Shown here: positions 6,940-15,740 of the stretch, piece by piece | How the letters are laid out: each line of letters opens with the position of its first letter | Position numbering within the stretch: the first letter of the stretch is position 1 | Assembly (NCBI GenBank): GCA_003402745.1 | Contig: QQND01000011.1 | Span: 1-48,543, forward strand | Direction: 5' to 3' | DNA length: 48,543 bases | From: Verrucomicrobiota bacterium | GTDB taxonomy: Bacteria > Verrucomicrobiota > Verrucomicrobiia > Chthoniobacterales > Chthoniobacteraceae | Position numbers and translations under genes: made by a program | The notes under the pieces: model-generated | Told to the model about the DNA's origin: nothing | The model's database searches: none | The model's input: only the letters and a program-made list of their open reading frames with translations

Positions 6940-9504
6940 ATGCGCACTCGATTTCTCTGCCCACTCGTCTTCGGCGCTTCCCTGACGTCTATTTTTTGTC
7001 TGTCCCTCCCAGCGGTTGAGGCTCCCCAAAAATTGAATCCCGCCTTTTCGAAAATCGCCACCCCTTTTCTAAAGGAAAACTGCCTCTCCTGTCACGGACC
7101 TGAAAAACAAAAAGGCAAACTCCGCCTAGATACCCTATCCTCGCAATTCGGCGACCCCGCTACGGCTGCAAAATGGGGCGACGTTCTAAACTCCATCAAT
7201 CGGCACGAGATGCCGCCGGAAGAAGAAAAAAAACAGCCTTCGCCACAAGCTTCCACAGCTTTTGCCGATTGGCTTGAAAGAGAACTTTCAGGCGCAGAGA
7301 TCGCTAAACGCTCCACCCGCGTGGTGCTCCGCCGCATCAACCGTGCAGAGTACAACAACACCATTCGTGATCTCGTCGGGCTCGATTTTAATCCCGCAGA
7401 CAAATTCCCTGAAGACCCGCCCGCGGGTGGTTTTGACAACATTGGCCATGCTCTCACCATTTCTCCCATGCAGGTGGACTTGTACTACGCGACGGCCCGC
7501 CAGATTCTCGACCGAGCGCTCATCGAAGGCCCGCAACCCGGCGGTATAAAATGGCGTTTCGAGCCCGAAGATAACAACCTCGGGGCTGATCGCTACCGGG
7601 TCAAAATTGACAAACAAAAGATTTTGCTCAATCACGGAAACAACCCCACGGAAAATGGGTTTACCGTCGTCCATCATGCGTCCTGGGATAAAGGAGTTGG
7701 GTTTCGCGATTTCACCGTGCCGACTGCGGGCGAATACATCATTCGTTTTCGGGCTGCAGGAAAAGTTCCTACTCGCGAGGAAGTGGTCGCATCCGTCAGG
7801 CCCATGTTAGAAAAAAGGCGGGCCGATGAAATTGCAAAAAATCCGAAAGGAAAGAGTTACGCAGATCGCGGGTTTGACGCAGGCATAGAACACTTCTCGA
7901 CGCATCGCGATTATGCTTACGGCCCGCCTCGCGTGAAGTTGACACAGAACCTTGGAGGCACACCCAAGGTGGTTGGTGAGCTGGATGTAGACGCCCCAGA
8001 TTCAGATCCAAGCAGTTACGAGGTCCGCGCCTATTTCACCACCCAGAAAGCTGGAATCGGCCTCGATTACGCCTATGAAATTCCGAGGTTCCTCGAAAAT
8101 ATCGCCTATCAAACACAGGAGGCTTTTGCCCGTCCAACGCTCTTGATCGACTGGATTGAACTTGAAGGTCCGATCCTACCAGTCTGGCCTCCAGCCAGCC
8201 ATCAGACCCTGCTCTTTGATTCACCGAATAAAGGAAAGAACGAAGCGCTGTACGCACGCGAAGTGGTTTCGCGTTTCATGGCTCGCGCTTATCGCCGGCC
8301 AGTCGTATCTGCGGAGGTCGACTCCAAGATGGCCCTCTATGACAATGCCCGCACCGACAAACAATCCTTCCTCGAAGCCATCAAGCTGCCGCTCGCCGCA
8401 GTCTTAGCCTCCCCCAATTTTCTTTTCCTCGTCGAACCCGAGGCGCCATCCGACAAACCGCGCCGCCTCAATCCCTACGAACTCGCGTCCCGCCTCTCGT
8501 ATTTCCTCTGGTCCTCGACCCCTGACGCCCAACTCACAGAGCTCGCGGCGAAAGGAGACTTGCTAAAACCCGAAGTCACCAGGGCGCAGATCAAAAGGAT
8601 GCTAGCGGACTCTAGGAGCAGCGCCTTTGTTAAAAATTTCACCGGCCAATGGCTCGGACTCAGAAGGGTTGGAGCCAATCCCCCGACAAAAACGCTTTAC
8701 CCCGAATATGATCGCCACCTAGAAACGTCAATCGTCCAAGAAACCGTGGGCTTTTTCCAAGAGATCCTACAAAAAGATCTCGATGCCCGTAGTTTTATAA
8801 AAAGCGACTTTCTCACGATCAACGAACGGCTTGCCCGTTTTTACGGGATTCCTGATGTCAAGGGTGACGCGATTCGAAATGTACCCGCACCTGAGAATTC
8901 GCACCGCGGAGGACTCATCACCCAAGCCTCCATTCATAGCATCACGTCCAATGGCACCCGGACTTCCCCTGTCACCCGCGGGGTCTGGGTCCTCAAGACG
9001 TTGCTCGGCACCGATCCCGGACTGCCGGTCGCCAATGTCGGTGAAATACAGTCGAAAGTCCCCGGGATCGACAAGGCTACGGTCCGACAACGCCTCGCCA
9101 TTCACCGTGAATCCGCATCCTGCGCGCGGTGCCATGATAAAATCGACCCACTTGGCCTGGCTCTTGAAAACTTCAATGCCGCTGGCGAATGGCGCGATCA
9201 AGAAGGCCACGGGTATAACGGGCGGATTGATAAAAATGACCCCATAATTGATCCCTCCGCAAAAATGCCTGACGGCACAGAGTTCAAGGGAGTCGAAGGT
9301 CTCCAGGAACAGTTGCTCAAAAAGGAGGACCTCTTTTTAAACGCGCTTGCCAGCCAGCTCACAACTTATGCACTGGGCCGCGAGCTTGGATTTTCGGACC
9401 GCCCGACCATCCGTGACTTTGTCGAGAAAATGAAAGCTGAACGCTATTCACTGCGCTCACTCCTCAATTCGATCGCAACCTCCGAAGCCTTTATCTCCAA
9501 ATAA
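6940..9504 (+). CDS. DUF1592-family planctomycete cytochrome-domain protein
   Basis: The 854-residue exported protein carries two CxxCH heme-type motifs: CLSCH at 48-52 (PSCyt1-like) and CARCH at 728-732 near the C-terminus. The family order is visible: the PSCyt1-like region, DUF1587 (RRINRAEYNNTIRDLVGLD), a middle beta-rich segment, DUF1595 and DUF1592 (SPNFLFLVEP, PYELASRLSYFLWSSTPD), DUF1588 (RGGLITQASIHSITSNGT, then CARCHDKIDPLGLALENF) and DUF1585 (ALGRELGFSDRPTIRDFVEKM). I chose the ATG at 6940 because the signal peptide begins there; the longer frame needs a TTG at 6865. The next gene starts 5 bases later and encodes DUF1552, the usual partner. Function is unproven; periplasmic electron transfer coupled to glycan oxidation is a common guess. 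Confidence 0.9.
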   Translation: MRTRFLCPLVFGASLTSIFCLSLPAVEAPQKLNPAFSKIATPFLKENCLSCHGPEKQKGKLRLDTLSSQFGDPATAAKWGDVLNSINRHEMPPEEEKKQPSPQASTAFADWLERELSGAEIAKRSTRVVLRRINRAEYNNTIRDLVGLDFNPADKFPEDPPAGGFDNIGHALTISPMQVDLYYATARQILDRALIEGPQPGGIKWRFEPEDNNLGADRYRVKIDKQKILLNHGNNPTENGFTVVHHASWDKGVGFRDFTVPTAGEYIIRFRAAGKVPTREEVVASVRPMLEKRRADEIAKNPKGKSYADRGFDAGIEHFSTHRDYAYGPPRVKLTQNLGGTPKVVGELDVDAPDSDPSSYEVRAYFTTQKAGIGLDYAYEIPRFLENIAYQTQEAFARPTLLIDWIELEGPILPVWPPASHQTLLFDSPNKGKNEALYAREVVSRFMARAYRRPVVSAEVDSKMALYDNARTDKQSFLEAIKLPLAAVLASPNFLFLVEPEAPSDKPRRLNPYELASRLSYFLWSSTPDAQLTELAAKGDLLKPEVTRAQIKRMLADSRSSAFVKNFTGQWLGLRRVGANPPTKTLYPEYDRHLETSIVQETVGFFQEILQKDLDARSFIKSDFLTINERLARFYGIPDVKGDAIRNVPAPENSHRGGLITQASIHSITSNGTRTSPVTRGVWVLKTLLGTDPGLPVANVGEIQSKVPGIDKATVRQRLAIHRESASCARCHDKIDPLGLALENFNAAGEWRDQEGHGYNGRIDKNDPIIDPSAKMPDGTEFKGVEGLQEQLLKKEDLFLNALASQLTTYALGRELGFSDRPTIRDFVEKMKAERYSLRSLLNSIATSEAFISK

Positions 9505-9509
9505 TCGCC

Positions 9510-10859
9510 ATGAACCCGTTGTTTTTTTCGCCTCTGCCTCGCCGCACCGTTCTACGGGGTTTGGGAGTTTCCCTCGCCTTACCGTTTATGGAGGCCATGT
9601 TGCCGCGCTCCGTACAAGCCGCGCCTTCCACGTATAAGCCAGTTCCAAAATCCGGGACTCAACCCACTCCCCGTGCAATTTTTTGTTACATCTCAAACGG
9701 GGTAAACATTGCGGAATGGGTCCCCTCCACCCAAGGCAAAAACTATTCGCTCTCGCCAACGCTGGAAACATTGAAAGAGCATCAAGCCGACTTTAGCGTG
9801 CTCTCCGGACTCGGGCATCCGCACAGCGAGGGTGGCCATTCGGGAGGCGACACTTGGTTAACCGGAGCCAATCTACGCGGGATTCCCGGCAAGGATTACA
9901 CCAATACAATTTCCGTCGATCAGCTCATCACGGAAAGGATCGGCCAACAAACGCGCTTCCCTTCACTCGAAATTAGCGACCAGTCCGGAACTGGCGCCGC
10001 CCTTCACAGTCACACCCTCGCTTTTGACAGAAACGGCACTCCCCTACCCGCTGAAAATAACCCTCAACGCCTCTTCGAACGGCTCTTCGTTCCCGATGAC
10101 TTGGCTTCCCGAGAAGCCACACTCAGGCGTTACGCCGAAAAAAAGAGCGTTCTGGACAACATCATCGGCGACGCAAAGGCCCTCGAAAGAAAGCTGGGGC
10201 GTAACGATCAGATCAAACTCGCAGAATACCTCGCCTCGGTTCGCGAGACGGAATTGCGCGTGCAACGGCAAGTGAGCTGGATCGATGTCCCAAAACCACA
10301 AGTTGACCCCACCGGACTGCAACTCAACTCAAAGGCCGGAGACGCACATGACCGCCCGATGTGGCTCGACGTCATGCTCGAAATTTCTTATCTCGCCTTT
10401 CTCACGGATACCACACGGGTCATTACTTTTGAGTGGGCCCGCGAAGCCGGCGGCCTGGGCATCGGGGGCGAAAACGTCCACGAACTTTCACATCACGGGG
10501 GCGATCCGGAAACGCTCAAAAAAATCGCGGCAGTCGACCGTGGTTACCTCTCCAAGCTCTCGCGCTTCATGTCGTTCCTGAAAGCAACGGAAGAATGCGG
10601 AAAATCCCTGCTTGAGCACACCATGATCGTTTACGGCTCCGGAATGAATAGCGGCCTACGCGGGGAACATTCGCCGAAAAACCTCCCCCTGCTTGTTGCG
10701 GGGGGAGCTGCTTGGGGGCTCAAACACGGCCAGCACATCGCCCACGATCCGGAAAAACATCCCCCTCTTTCCAACTTGTTGCTCACGGTAGCCCAAAAAA
10801 TGGGGGCGGAGGTCCCTTCTTTCTCGGATAGCACCGGCTCGTTCTCAGAGCTGCTATAA
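9510..10859 (+). CDS. DUF1552 protein with Tat-type signal
   Basis: The 449-residue protein begins with a twin-arginine-like signal, RRTVLRGLGVSLALPF, suggesting export in folded form. Family features include AIFCYISNGVNIAEW, LSGLGHPHSEGGHSGGDTWLTGA, a central segment with SVRETELRVQRQ, HELSHHGGD and the C-terminal YGSGMNSGLRGEHSPKNLPLLVAGG. The fold is probably related to alkaline phosphatase/sulfatase-like DUF1501 proteins, but activity is unknown. It starts 5 bases after the DUF1592 stop, so the two are certainly cotranscribed. The heme-bearing DUF1592 protein and Tat-exported DUF1552 probably act as a periplasmic pair. Confidence 0.9.
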   Translation: MNPLFFSPLPRRTVLRGLGVSLALPFMEAMLPRSVQAAPSTYKPVPKSGTQPTPRAIFCYISNGVNIAEWVPSTQGKNYSLSPTLETLKEHQADFSVLSGLGHPHSEGGHSGGDTWLTGANLRGIPGKDYTNTISVDQLITERIGQQTRFPSLEISDQSGTGAALHSHTLAFDRNGTPLPAENNPQRLFERLFVPDDLASREATLRRYAEKKSVLDNIIGDAKALERKLGRNDQIKLAEYLASVRETELRVQRQVSWIDVPKPQVDPTGLQLNSKAGDAHDRPMWLDVMLEISYLAFLTDTTRVITFEWAREAGGLGIGGENVHELSHHGGDPETLKKIAAVDRGYLSKLSRFMSFLKATEECGKSLLEHTMIVYGSGMNSGLRGEHSPKNLPLLVAGGAAWGLKHGQHIAHDPEKHPPLSNLLLTVAQKMGAEVPSFSDSTGSFSELL

Positions 10860-10953
10860 ATGACGCCCCTCCAGAAACCCGAGTTTTTTTAAGATCACCG
10901 CGCCTCGATTCGGGAGCGCCCCAGACGTTGAAGGACGCCGCGTTGCCCTGCAA

Positions 10954-10974
10954 AACAGGCGCCCTTCGCCTGTT
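10954..10974. terminator. Hairpin between convergent DUF1552 and DUF1501 genes
   Basis: A perfect stem with 8-bp arms AACAGGCG/CGCCTGTT and a CCCTT loop lies between two convergent genes. On the minus strand the stem runs into TTTTG, giving a short U-tract, so it may terminate the DUF1501 transcript. On the plus strand there is no T-run after the stem. A second weak element, a T7 run at about 10884-10890, follows the DUF1552 stop. Confidence 0.5.
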
Positions 10975-11023
10975 GAAAGACACGGACATCCAAGTGGTTG
11001 ATGTATGAACCGTCGCCGTGGAC

Positions 11024-12439
11024 CTATGAGAGGATGGACTTCACGACGTTTCCTAGGACGTCGGTAAGACGATAGTCGCGGCCCTGCTGGCGCCAGGTCA
11101 GTTTTTCGTGCTCCAAACCGAATTGATGGAGAATCGTCGCGTTGAGGTCGTGCATGTGGACTGGCTTCTCCACGGCTCTGAACCCAAAGTCATCCGTGGC
11201 ACCGTACGTGATGCCGCCCTTGACTCCCCCGCCCGCCAGCCAAACGGAATAACCGTAGGGATTATGATCCCGACCACTTTTCCCCTCGGTGGTCGGTGTC
11301 CGGCCAAATTCGCCGCCCCAGATCACAAGCGTATCGTCCAGCATCCCCAGACGTCTCAGATCCTTGAGAAGAGCGGCACATCCCCGATCCACCTCCGCCA
11401 TCCTTTTCCCCTGCTGTTTGTCGTTGTCCCCGTGGGAATCCCAATCATCTGCATCCCCGCCGTGATAGATTTGAATGCAACGCACCCCGCGTTGCACCAG
11501 TCGCCGGGCCGTGAGGCATTGTTCGCCAAAACCTTTCCCATACATCTCGAGCGTGGCTGCCTCCTCGGTGCGCAAGTCTACTGCTTCAGGCGCGGCGGAT
11601 TGCATGCGAAACGCGAGTTCGTACGAGGCGATACGCGCGTCCAAAACACGGTCGTGTCGGTGCTGGGCGTGTTCTTGATTGAGACCCTGCATGTAATCCA
11701 AAACGGCGCGTTGGTTTCCGCCCGCCAACGCAGAAGGCGGAGTCAGGTACGGCACTGGGGCGGCCCCGGAACTGATTCGAGTTCCCTGATAGACAGCCGG
11801 TAGGAATCCGTTCCCCCAAACTCCGGGACCCGGCTTCAGTGGCTTGGAGTGCATCACTACAAAGGAAGGCAAGTTGTCGGATTCAGATCCGAGGCCGTAG
11901 GAAAGCCAGGCCCCAAGTGAGGCGCGCCCCGGAAATTGGGAACCGGTATTGGCCAGCCATATTGCAGGCGTGTGATTGAAGACCTCGTGGTGCATGCTTC
12001 GAATCACACACATTTCATCCGCACACTGCTGCAGGTTGGGAAGCGAATCGCAGATCTCAATTCCGCTTTGCCCGCATCGACTAAACGTCTGGGCGCTGCC
12101 CATGAGCTTCTGTTTTTTGACGTCGGTGAACTCCAGTTTGATTTTGTGAAATTCCTCCGGCGGCGTCTGGCCGTCAAACTTTGTCAGCATCGGCTTCGGA
12201 TCCAAGATGTCCATATGGCTGGGCCCCCCGTGCATAAAGAGGTAGATGACCGCCTTTGCTTTGGCCGGAAAGTGCGGCGCCTTGGCTGCGAGCGGATTGC
12301 CTGCCGCTAAACCGCCATCGGCAAACAGGCGTTCTTCGCGTGCGAGGAGCGACGCGAGCGCAACACCGCCAAGACTCCCACCTGCATGCGAAAGCCAGTC
12401 GCGGCGGTTTAGCAATACGGAACGAAGGTCAGTCCACAT
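11024..12439 (-). CDS. DUF1501 protein with Tat-type signal
   Basis: The 471-residue protein starts with MWTDLRSVLLNRRDWLSH and a hydrophobic stretch LGGVALASLL, a twin-arginine-type signal. DUF1501 features are clear: YLFMHGGPSHMDILDPKP, NHTPAIWLANTG, a central YELAFRMQSAAPE segment, QIYHGGDADDWDSHGDND, WGGEFGRTPTTEGKSGRDHNPYGY and the MHDLNATILHQFGL end. The family is related to alkaline phosphatase/sulfatase folds but has no settled activity. I used the ATG at 12439; a TTG six bases further up is less likely. The start overlaps the stop of the upstream cytochrome gene by 11 bases, indicating cotranscription and possible translational coupling. Confidence 0.9.
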   Translation of the reverse strand: MWTDLRSVLLNRRDWLSHAGGSLGGVALASLLAREERLFADGGLAAGNPLAAKAPHFPAKAKAVIYLFMHGGPSHMDILDPKPMLTKFDGQTPPEEFHKIKLEFTDVKKQKLMGSAQTFSRCGQSGIEICDSLPNLQQCADEMCVIRSMHHEVFNHTPAIWLANTGSQFPGRASLGAWLSYGLGSESDNLPSFVVMHSKPLKPGPGVWGNGFLPAVYQGTRISSGAAPVPYLTPPSALAGGNQRAVLDYMQGLNQEHAQHRHDRVLDARIASYELAFRMQSAAPEAVDLRTEEAATLEMYGKGFGEQCLTARRLVQRGVRCIQIYHGGDADDWDSHGDNDKQQGKRMAEVDRGCAALLKDLRRLGMLDDTLVIWGGEFGRTPTTEGKSGRDHNPYGYSVWLAGGGVKGGITYGATDDFGFRAVEKPVHMHDLNATILHQFGLEHEKLTWRQQGRDYRLTDVLGNVVKSILS

Positions 12440-14729
12440 AAGCAAATTCGTTGGAGTTAATCAGGGCCAGACACCATTCCACCCAGGCGGCGCCCTTTGG
12501 GGAGGAAATGGCTTGTGCGGCATCCATGCCCGCAGGAAGAGCACGGACGTCAGGAGCTTGTTTATTCCAAGCAACCTCTCGCGAACTGAGGAAAGCGGCG
12601 GCTCTCTGTTTTTCCAGTGGGCTGGGTTCGCGTCCGAACAACCAGCGCCAGACCAGAGACACTGCATGTGAGGTGTCCCCCTTGGATTCCATCCAGAGCC
12701 GCCCAGACAGTTCTCTAGAAAAACGCAGTGAATCGTCGCTATTGAGCAAGGTCAGTGCTTGGGATGCGACCACCGTACTTTCCCTCGCAGAACAGCTATT
12801 TACGGTGTCGGGGCCGTTGAATGCCTCGAAGAACGGCAATTTGATCGAACGCCGCACAATGAGGTAAAGGCTGCGCCGGGCCAGTTCACTTTCATCTTTT
12901 GTCGGGGTCCAGTTTTTGTTGCGCAATGCTGCAAGCGCCCAGGGCTCTAATGGCGGGATAATCGGCGGGCCGCCGGAAGTAAGGTTCAGCTTAGCGGAGA
13001 CAAAAAGCAGCGCGTCGCGAAGCTCCTCGGCCTGGAGACGACGTCTCGGAAACGCCCCAAGAAGACGCTGTTCCGGATCCGCCGTGCGCAACGCCTCGCA
13101 CGGGGTGCTCGATTGGCGGTAAGTCGCCGAGTTCAGAATAAGCCGTTCAATGTGACGCAAATCCCAGTGACTAGAAACGAGTTCGCTCGCGAGCCAGTCG
13201 AGAAGTTCGGGGTGTGAGGGCGACTCCCCCTGCCGGCCAAAATCTCCGGCGCTCCGCACCAAGCCCTTTCCGAAATACCACTGCCAGATCCTGTTTACCA
13301 TCACCCGAGCCGTCAGGGGATTGTCCGCACGAGTGAGCCAAAACGCCAGAGCCGAACGTCCCAGCGCCGGATCGTCGACAGCACCGCCACCCGGAAACGC
13401 GGAGGGAAGCCAGGGAGGGGCGTCGCGAAGCGGCATGTCCAGTTCCCCCCTCCGGAGCACCTTGACGCGTGCGGGCGCTGTGTTTGGCTCGAGTGTAACC
13501 GAGATGGGTGTTGCCGCCTCCTTGGTACTCTCCTTTGAAATCACACGCTTGCTGTCTGAAAAAAGCGCCTGAATCCCGTAGTAGTCGTTCTGCGTAATGG
13601 GGTCGAATTTATGGTCGTGACACCGGGCGCAGCCCACAGTGAGCCCCAGAAACGCCGCCCCCGTCGTATCGACCAAATCCGTGAGCCTGTCGTTCTCATC
13701 CGCCTCCGGTCTTTTGATTCCCGACGATTGGATTTTAATTGGTCCCACTGCGAGGAATAAAACCCCGGACTTGGCATCGTTGTCCTCAGGCCAGAGTTGG
13801 TCTCCCGCGATTTGTTCCTGAATAAAACGGTCGAGCGGTTTGTTGCTGGAAAAGGAACGCACCAGCCAGTCGCGGTAGCGCCAGGCGTGGGAAAACGGGT
13901 TATCCAGTTCAAACCCAGCGCTGTCTGCATAACGGGCAACATCCATCCAGTGCCGCGCCAGATGCTCCCCGTGTTGAGTAGAGGAGAGCCACATCTCTTT
14001 TTCCGTCTCAACATCGACAGTCGCCCCCAGATTTTGACCGGGCGGCAGGCCGGTGATACCAAATGCCATTCGACGACGCAGCGTCTCGGGCGCGGCTTCC
14101 TGTGACGGTTGGAGGCCTTCGCTTTCAAGGCTTTCGAGAACAAAAAAGTCAATCGGAGTCCGGGGCCACTGCGATTTCTTCACGGAAGGAAGCTCAGGAC
14201 GCTTGAGCGACGTAAAAGACCAGTGTTCCTCGTATTTTGCACCTTCGGCGACCCATTGTGTCAAAAGCGCGCGCTGTTTCTCATTCAGAACTTTATGTGA
14301 CTTCGGAGGCGGCATTAGCTCGGTGCGATCTGAAGTGCTAATCCGTTCAACCAAAGAACTCTTTTGGGGGTGTCCCGGAACAATGGCGATTTCTCCGGAC
14401 TCAGCCGGTTTCATCGCTTCGTCACGCCTATCCAAGCGCAACTTGCCCTTGCGTTGTTCGGCATCCGGACCGTGGCAACTCAGGCAATGATCAGAAAGGA
14501 TCGTTCGAATGTCGCGATTGAAACGAACATCCGCCCAGGCGCCAGCGGGGGCGGCGAAAAACACCAAAAGTAGCGAAAGAAAACCGGCTCTGGGGCAGAA
14601 ATAGGACCCTGCGCTGGAAGGCCGGCATTCCGGTCGGCAGTTGATAAACGGCTTGTAATTATACTTTAAAATGGGTGGAGTGCCCTTTTTTTCAGGCAAT
14701 ACATCGCTATGCAGAGTGGGCGTTTGCAT
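12429..14729 (-). CDS. PSD1/PSCyt-type cytochrome-domain protein (DUF1549-DUF1553)
   Basis: The 766-residue protein has CLSCH at 82-86 in a PSCyt1 domain (VRFNRDIRTILSDHCLSCHGP), then PSCyt2/DUF1549 (TPIDFFVLESLESEGLQPS, HWMDVARYADSAGF, CARCHDHKFDPI at 367-371) and PSD1/DUF1553 (NPLTARVMVNRIWQWYFGKGLVRSAGDFG). It is shorter than many relatives, which often carry an inserted carbohydrate-binding domain of a few hundred residues between the modules. The start is uncertain: the first ATG puts about 50 residues before the hydrophobic LSLLLVFFAAPAGAWA signal region, and no better ATG exists inside. With this start the promoter region lies close to the divergent AraC gene. It pairs with DUF1501 downstream. 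Confidence 0.87.
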   Translation of the reverse strand: MQTPTLHSDVLPEKKGTPPILKYNYKPFINCRPECRPSSAGSYFCPRAGFLSLLLVFFAAPAGAWADVRFNRDIRTILSDHCLSCHGPDAEQRKGKLRLDRRDEAMKPAESGEIAIVPGHPQKSSLVERISTSDRTELMPPPKSHKVLNEKQRALLTQWVAEGAKYEEHWSFTSLKRPELPSVKKSQWPRTPIDFFVLESLESEGLQPSQEAAPETLRRRMAFGITGLPPGQNLGATVDVETEKEMWLSSTQHGEHLARHWMDVARYADSAGFELDNPFSHAWRYRDWLVRSFSSNKPLDRFIQEQIAGDQLWPEDNDAKSGVLFLAVGPIKIQSSGIKRPEADENDRLTDLVDTTGAAFLGLTVGCARCHDHKFDPITQNDYYGIQALFSDSKRVISKESTKEAATPISVTLEPNTAPARVKVLRRGELDMPLRDAPPWLPSAFPGGGAVDDPALGRSALAFWLTRADNPLTARVMVNRIWQWYFGKGLVRSAGDFGRQGESPSHPELLDWLASELVSSHWDLRHIERLILNSATYRQSSTPCEALRTADPEQRLLGAFPRRRLQAEELRDALLFVSAKLNLTSGGPPIIPPLEPWALAALRNKNWTPTKDESELARRSLYLIVRRSIKLPFFEAFNGPDTVNSCSARESTVVASQALTLLNSDDSLRFSRELSGRLWMESKGDTSHAVSLVWRWLFGREPSPLEKQRAAAFLSSREVAWNKQAPDVRALPAGMDAAQAISSPKGAAWVEWCLALINSNEFAYVD

Positions 14730-14783
14730 GGGAATATGGGGACTGTTCCGCTCCCAAGAATAGGTTCCCCTTCTAAAAACACG

Positions 14784-15629
14784 ATGCTCCAGACAATCCT
14801 ATCCATGCCCGAAACGACCCATCTAGGGTCTGATACCCGAGAATGGGCTATTTCTGATCAGGCCTGTCCGGCGCTGAGGGCCTACCAGTTGCGGGGCGTG
14901 GGAATGTCCACGCCAGGGCAAGGCTATCGGGTTGTGCGCCATAAACCCTCGTTCGGCCACATTAACGTCTGTCTGGAAGGCGCTGGGACTGTCTGGGCAA
15001 ACGATCGATGGGAGAGGTTCCCTGCGGGCACCGCCGGGTTGTTTCCACCCAAGGTTCCCCATGGCGGGACGCACTCTGGTTTTTGGAGAATGTGCTGGGT
15101 GTTGGGCGATGATCGTCCGGGCCGCCCCTCCCTGGTTTCTGGATCCCTGATTCGATTCGTCTCGCTTGATCCCCGACCTCTGGAGTGGGCGCTCTTGGCC
15201 CTGTACCTTGAAGTAAACGGGCTCAACGATCCGGAGACGGTCCAGTGCTGTGTCGCCTTAATTCATAAACACGTCCAAAGGATACTAAAGCCGGTCGATA
15301 GAGTCACCCGTTTGATTCCCGTCTGGGAGACCGTGGATACTAATTTGGCTCGCCCATGGACATCCGCTGAAATTGCGAAATTGGCCTCGGTGAGCGAGGT
15401 GCACCTGAGGCGCTTAGTGTGGAAAGAGCATGGCTGCAGCCCCACCCAACACTTGGCCAAGCTTAGGATGCGGCGGGCTGCCTATCTTTTGGAGACTCGG
15501 GGTTACACGGTGGAGGCGGCCGGTTGGGAGGTCGGATACCAGAGCACATCCGCTTTCAGCCGCGCCTTCAAACGCTGGCGCGGACATTCTCCCGGCTCCT
15601 CCCATCAGGTGCCAGAATGTACCCCGTAA
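14784..15629 (+). CDS. AraC-family transcriptional regulator
   Basis: The 281-residue protein has an N-terminal cupin-like sensor (YRVVRHKPSFGHINVCLEGAGTVW, FPPKVPHGG) and a C-terminal double helix-turn-helix. The latter shows PWTSAEIAKLASVSEVHLRRLVWKEHG and the conserved second helix WEVGYQSTSAFSRAFKRWRGHSP. The start at 14784 leaves 54 bases to the divergent PSD1 gene; ATGs at 14709, 14736 and 14805 are also in frame. Sitting between the PSD1/DUF1501 pair and the large heme protein, it could regulate either or both in response to a sugar-like ligand. That is inference from location. Confidence 0.85.
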   Translation: MLQTILSMPETTHLGSDTREWAISDQACPALRAYQLRGVGMSTPGQGYRVVRHKPSFGHINVCLEGAGTVWANDRWERFPAGTAGLFPPKVPHGGTHSGFWRMCWVLGDDRPGRPSLVSGSLIRFVSLDPRPLEWALLALYLEVNGLNDPETVQCCVALIHKHVQRILKPVDRVTRLIPVWETVDTNLARPWTSAEIAKLASVSEVHLRRLVWKEHGCSPTQHLAKLRMRRAAYLLETRGYTVEAAGWEVGYQSTSAFSRAFKRWRGHSPGSSHQVPECTP

Positions 15630-15740
15630 TCCACAGAATCTGTTGTTGCTGCCCTGCCAACTCCTGCTTCCAGCAAGCGCTTCAGGATAACAGTCGACCG
15701 GCTTAATGCGCTAAAAGCAGCAAATGAGTGCAGGGCTTGG

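Noticed and set aside
6653-6964. 103-codon minus-strand frame in the DUF6807/DUF1592 gap
   Set aside because: No similarity to any family, covers a divergent promoter region and overlaps the DUF1592 start.
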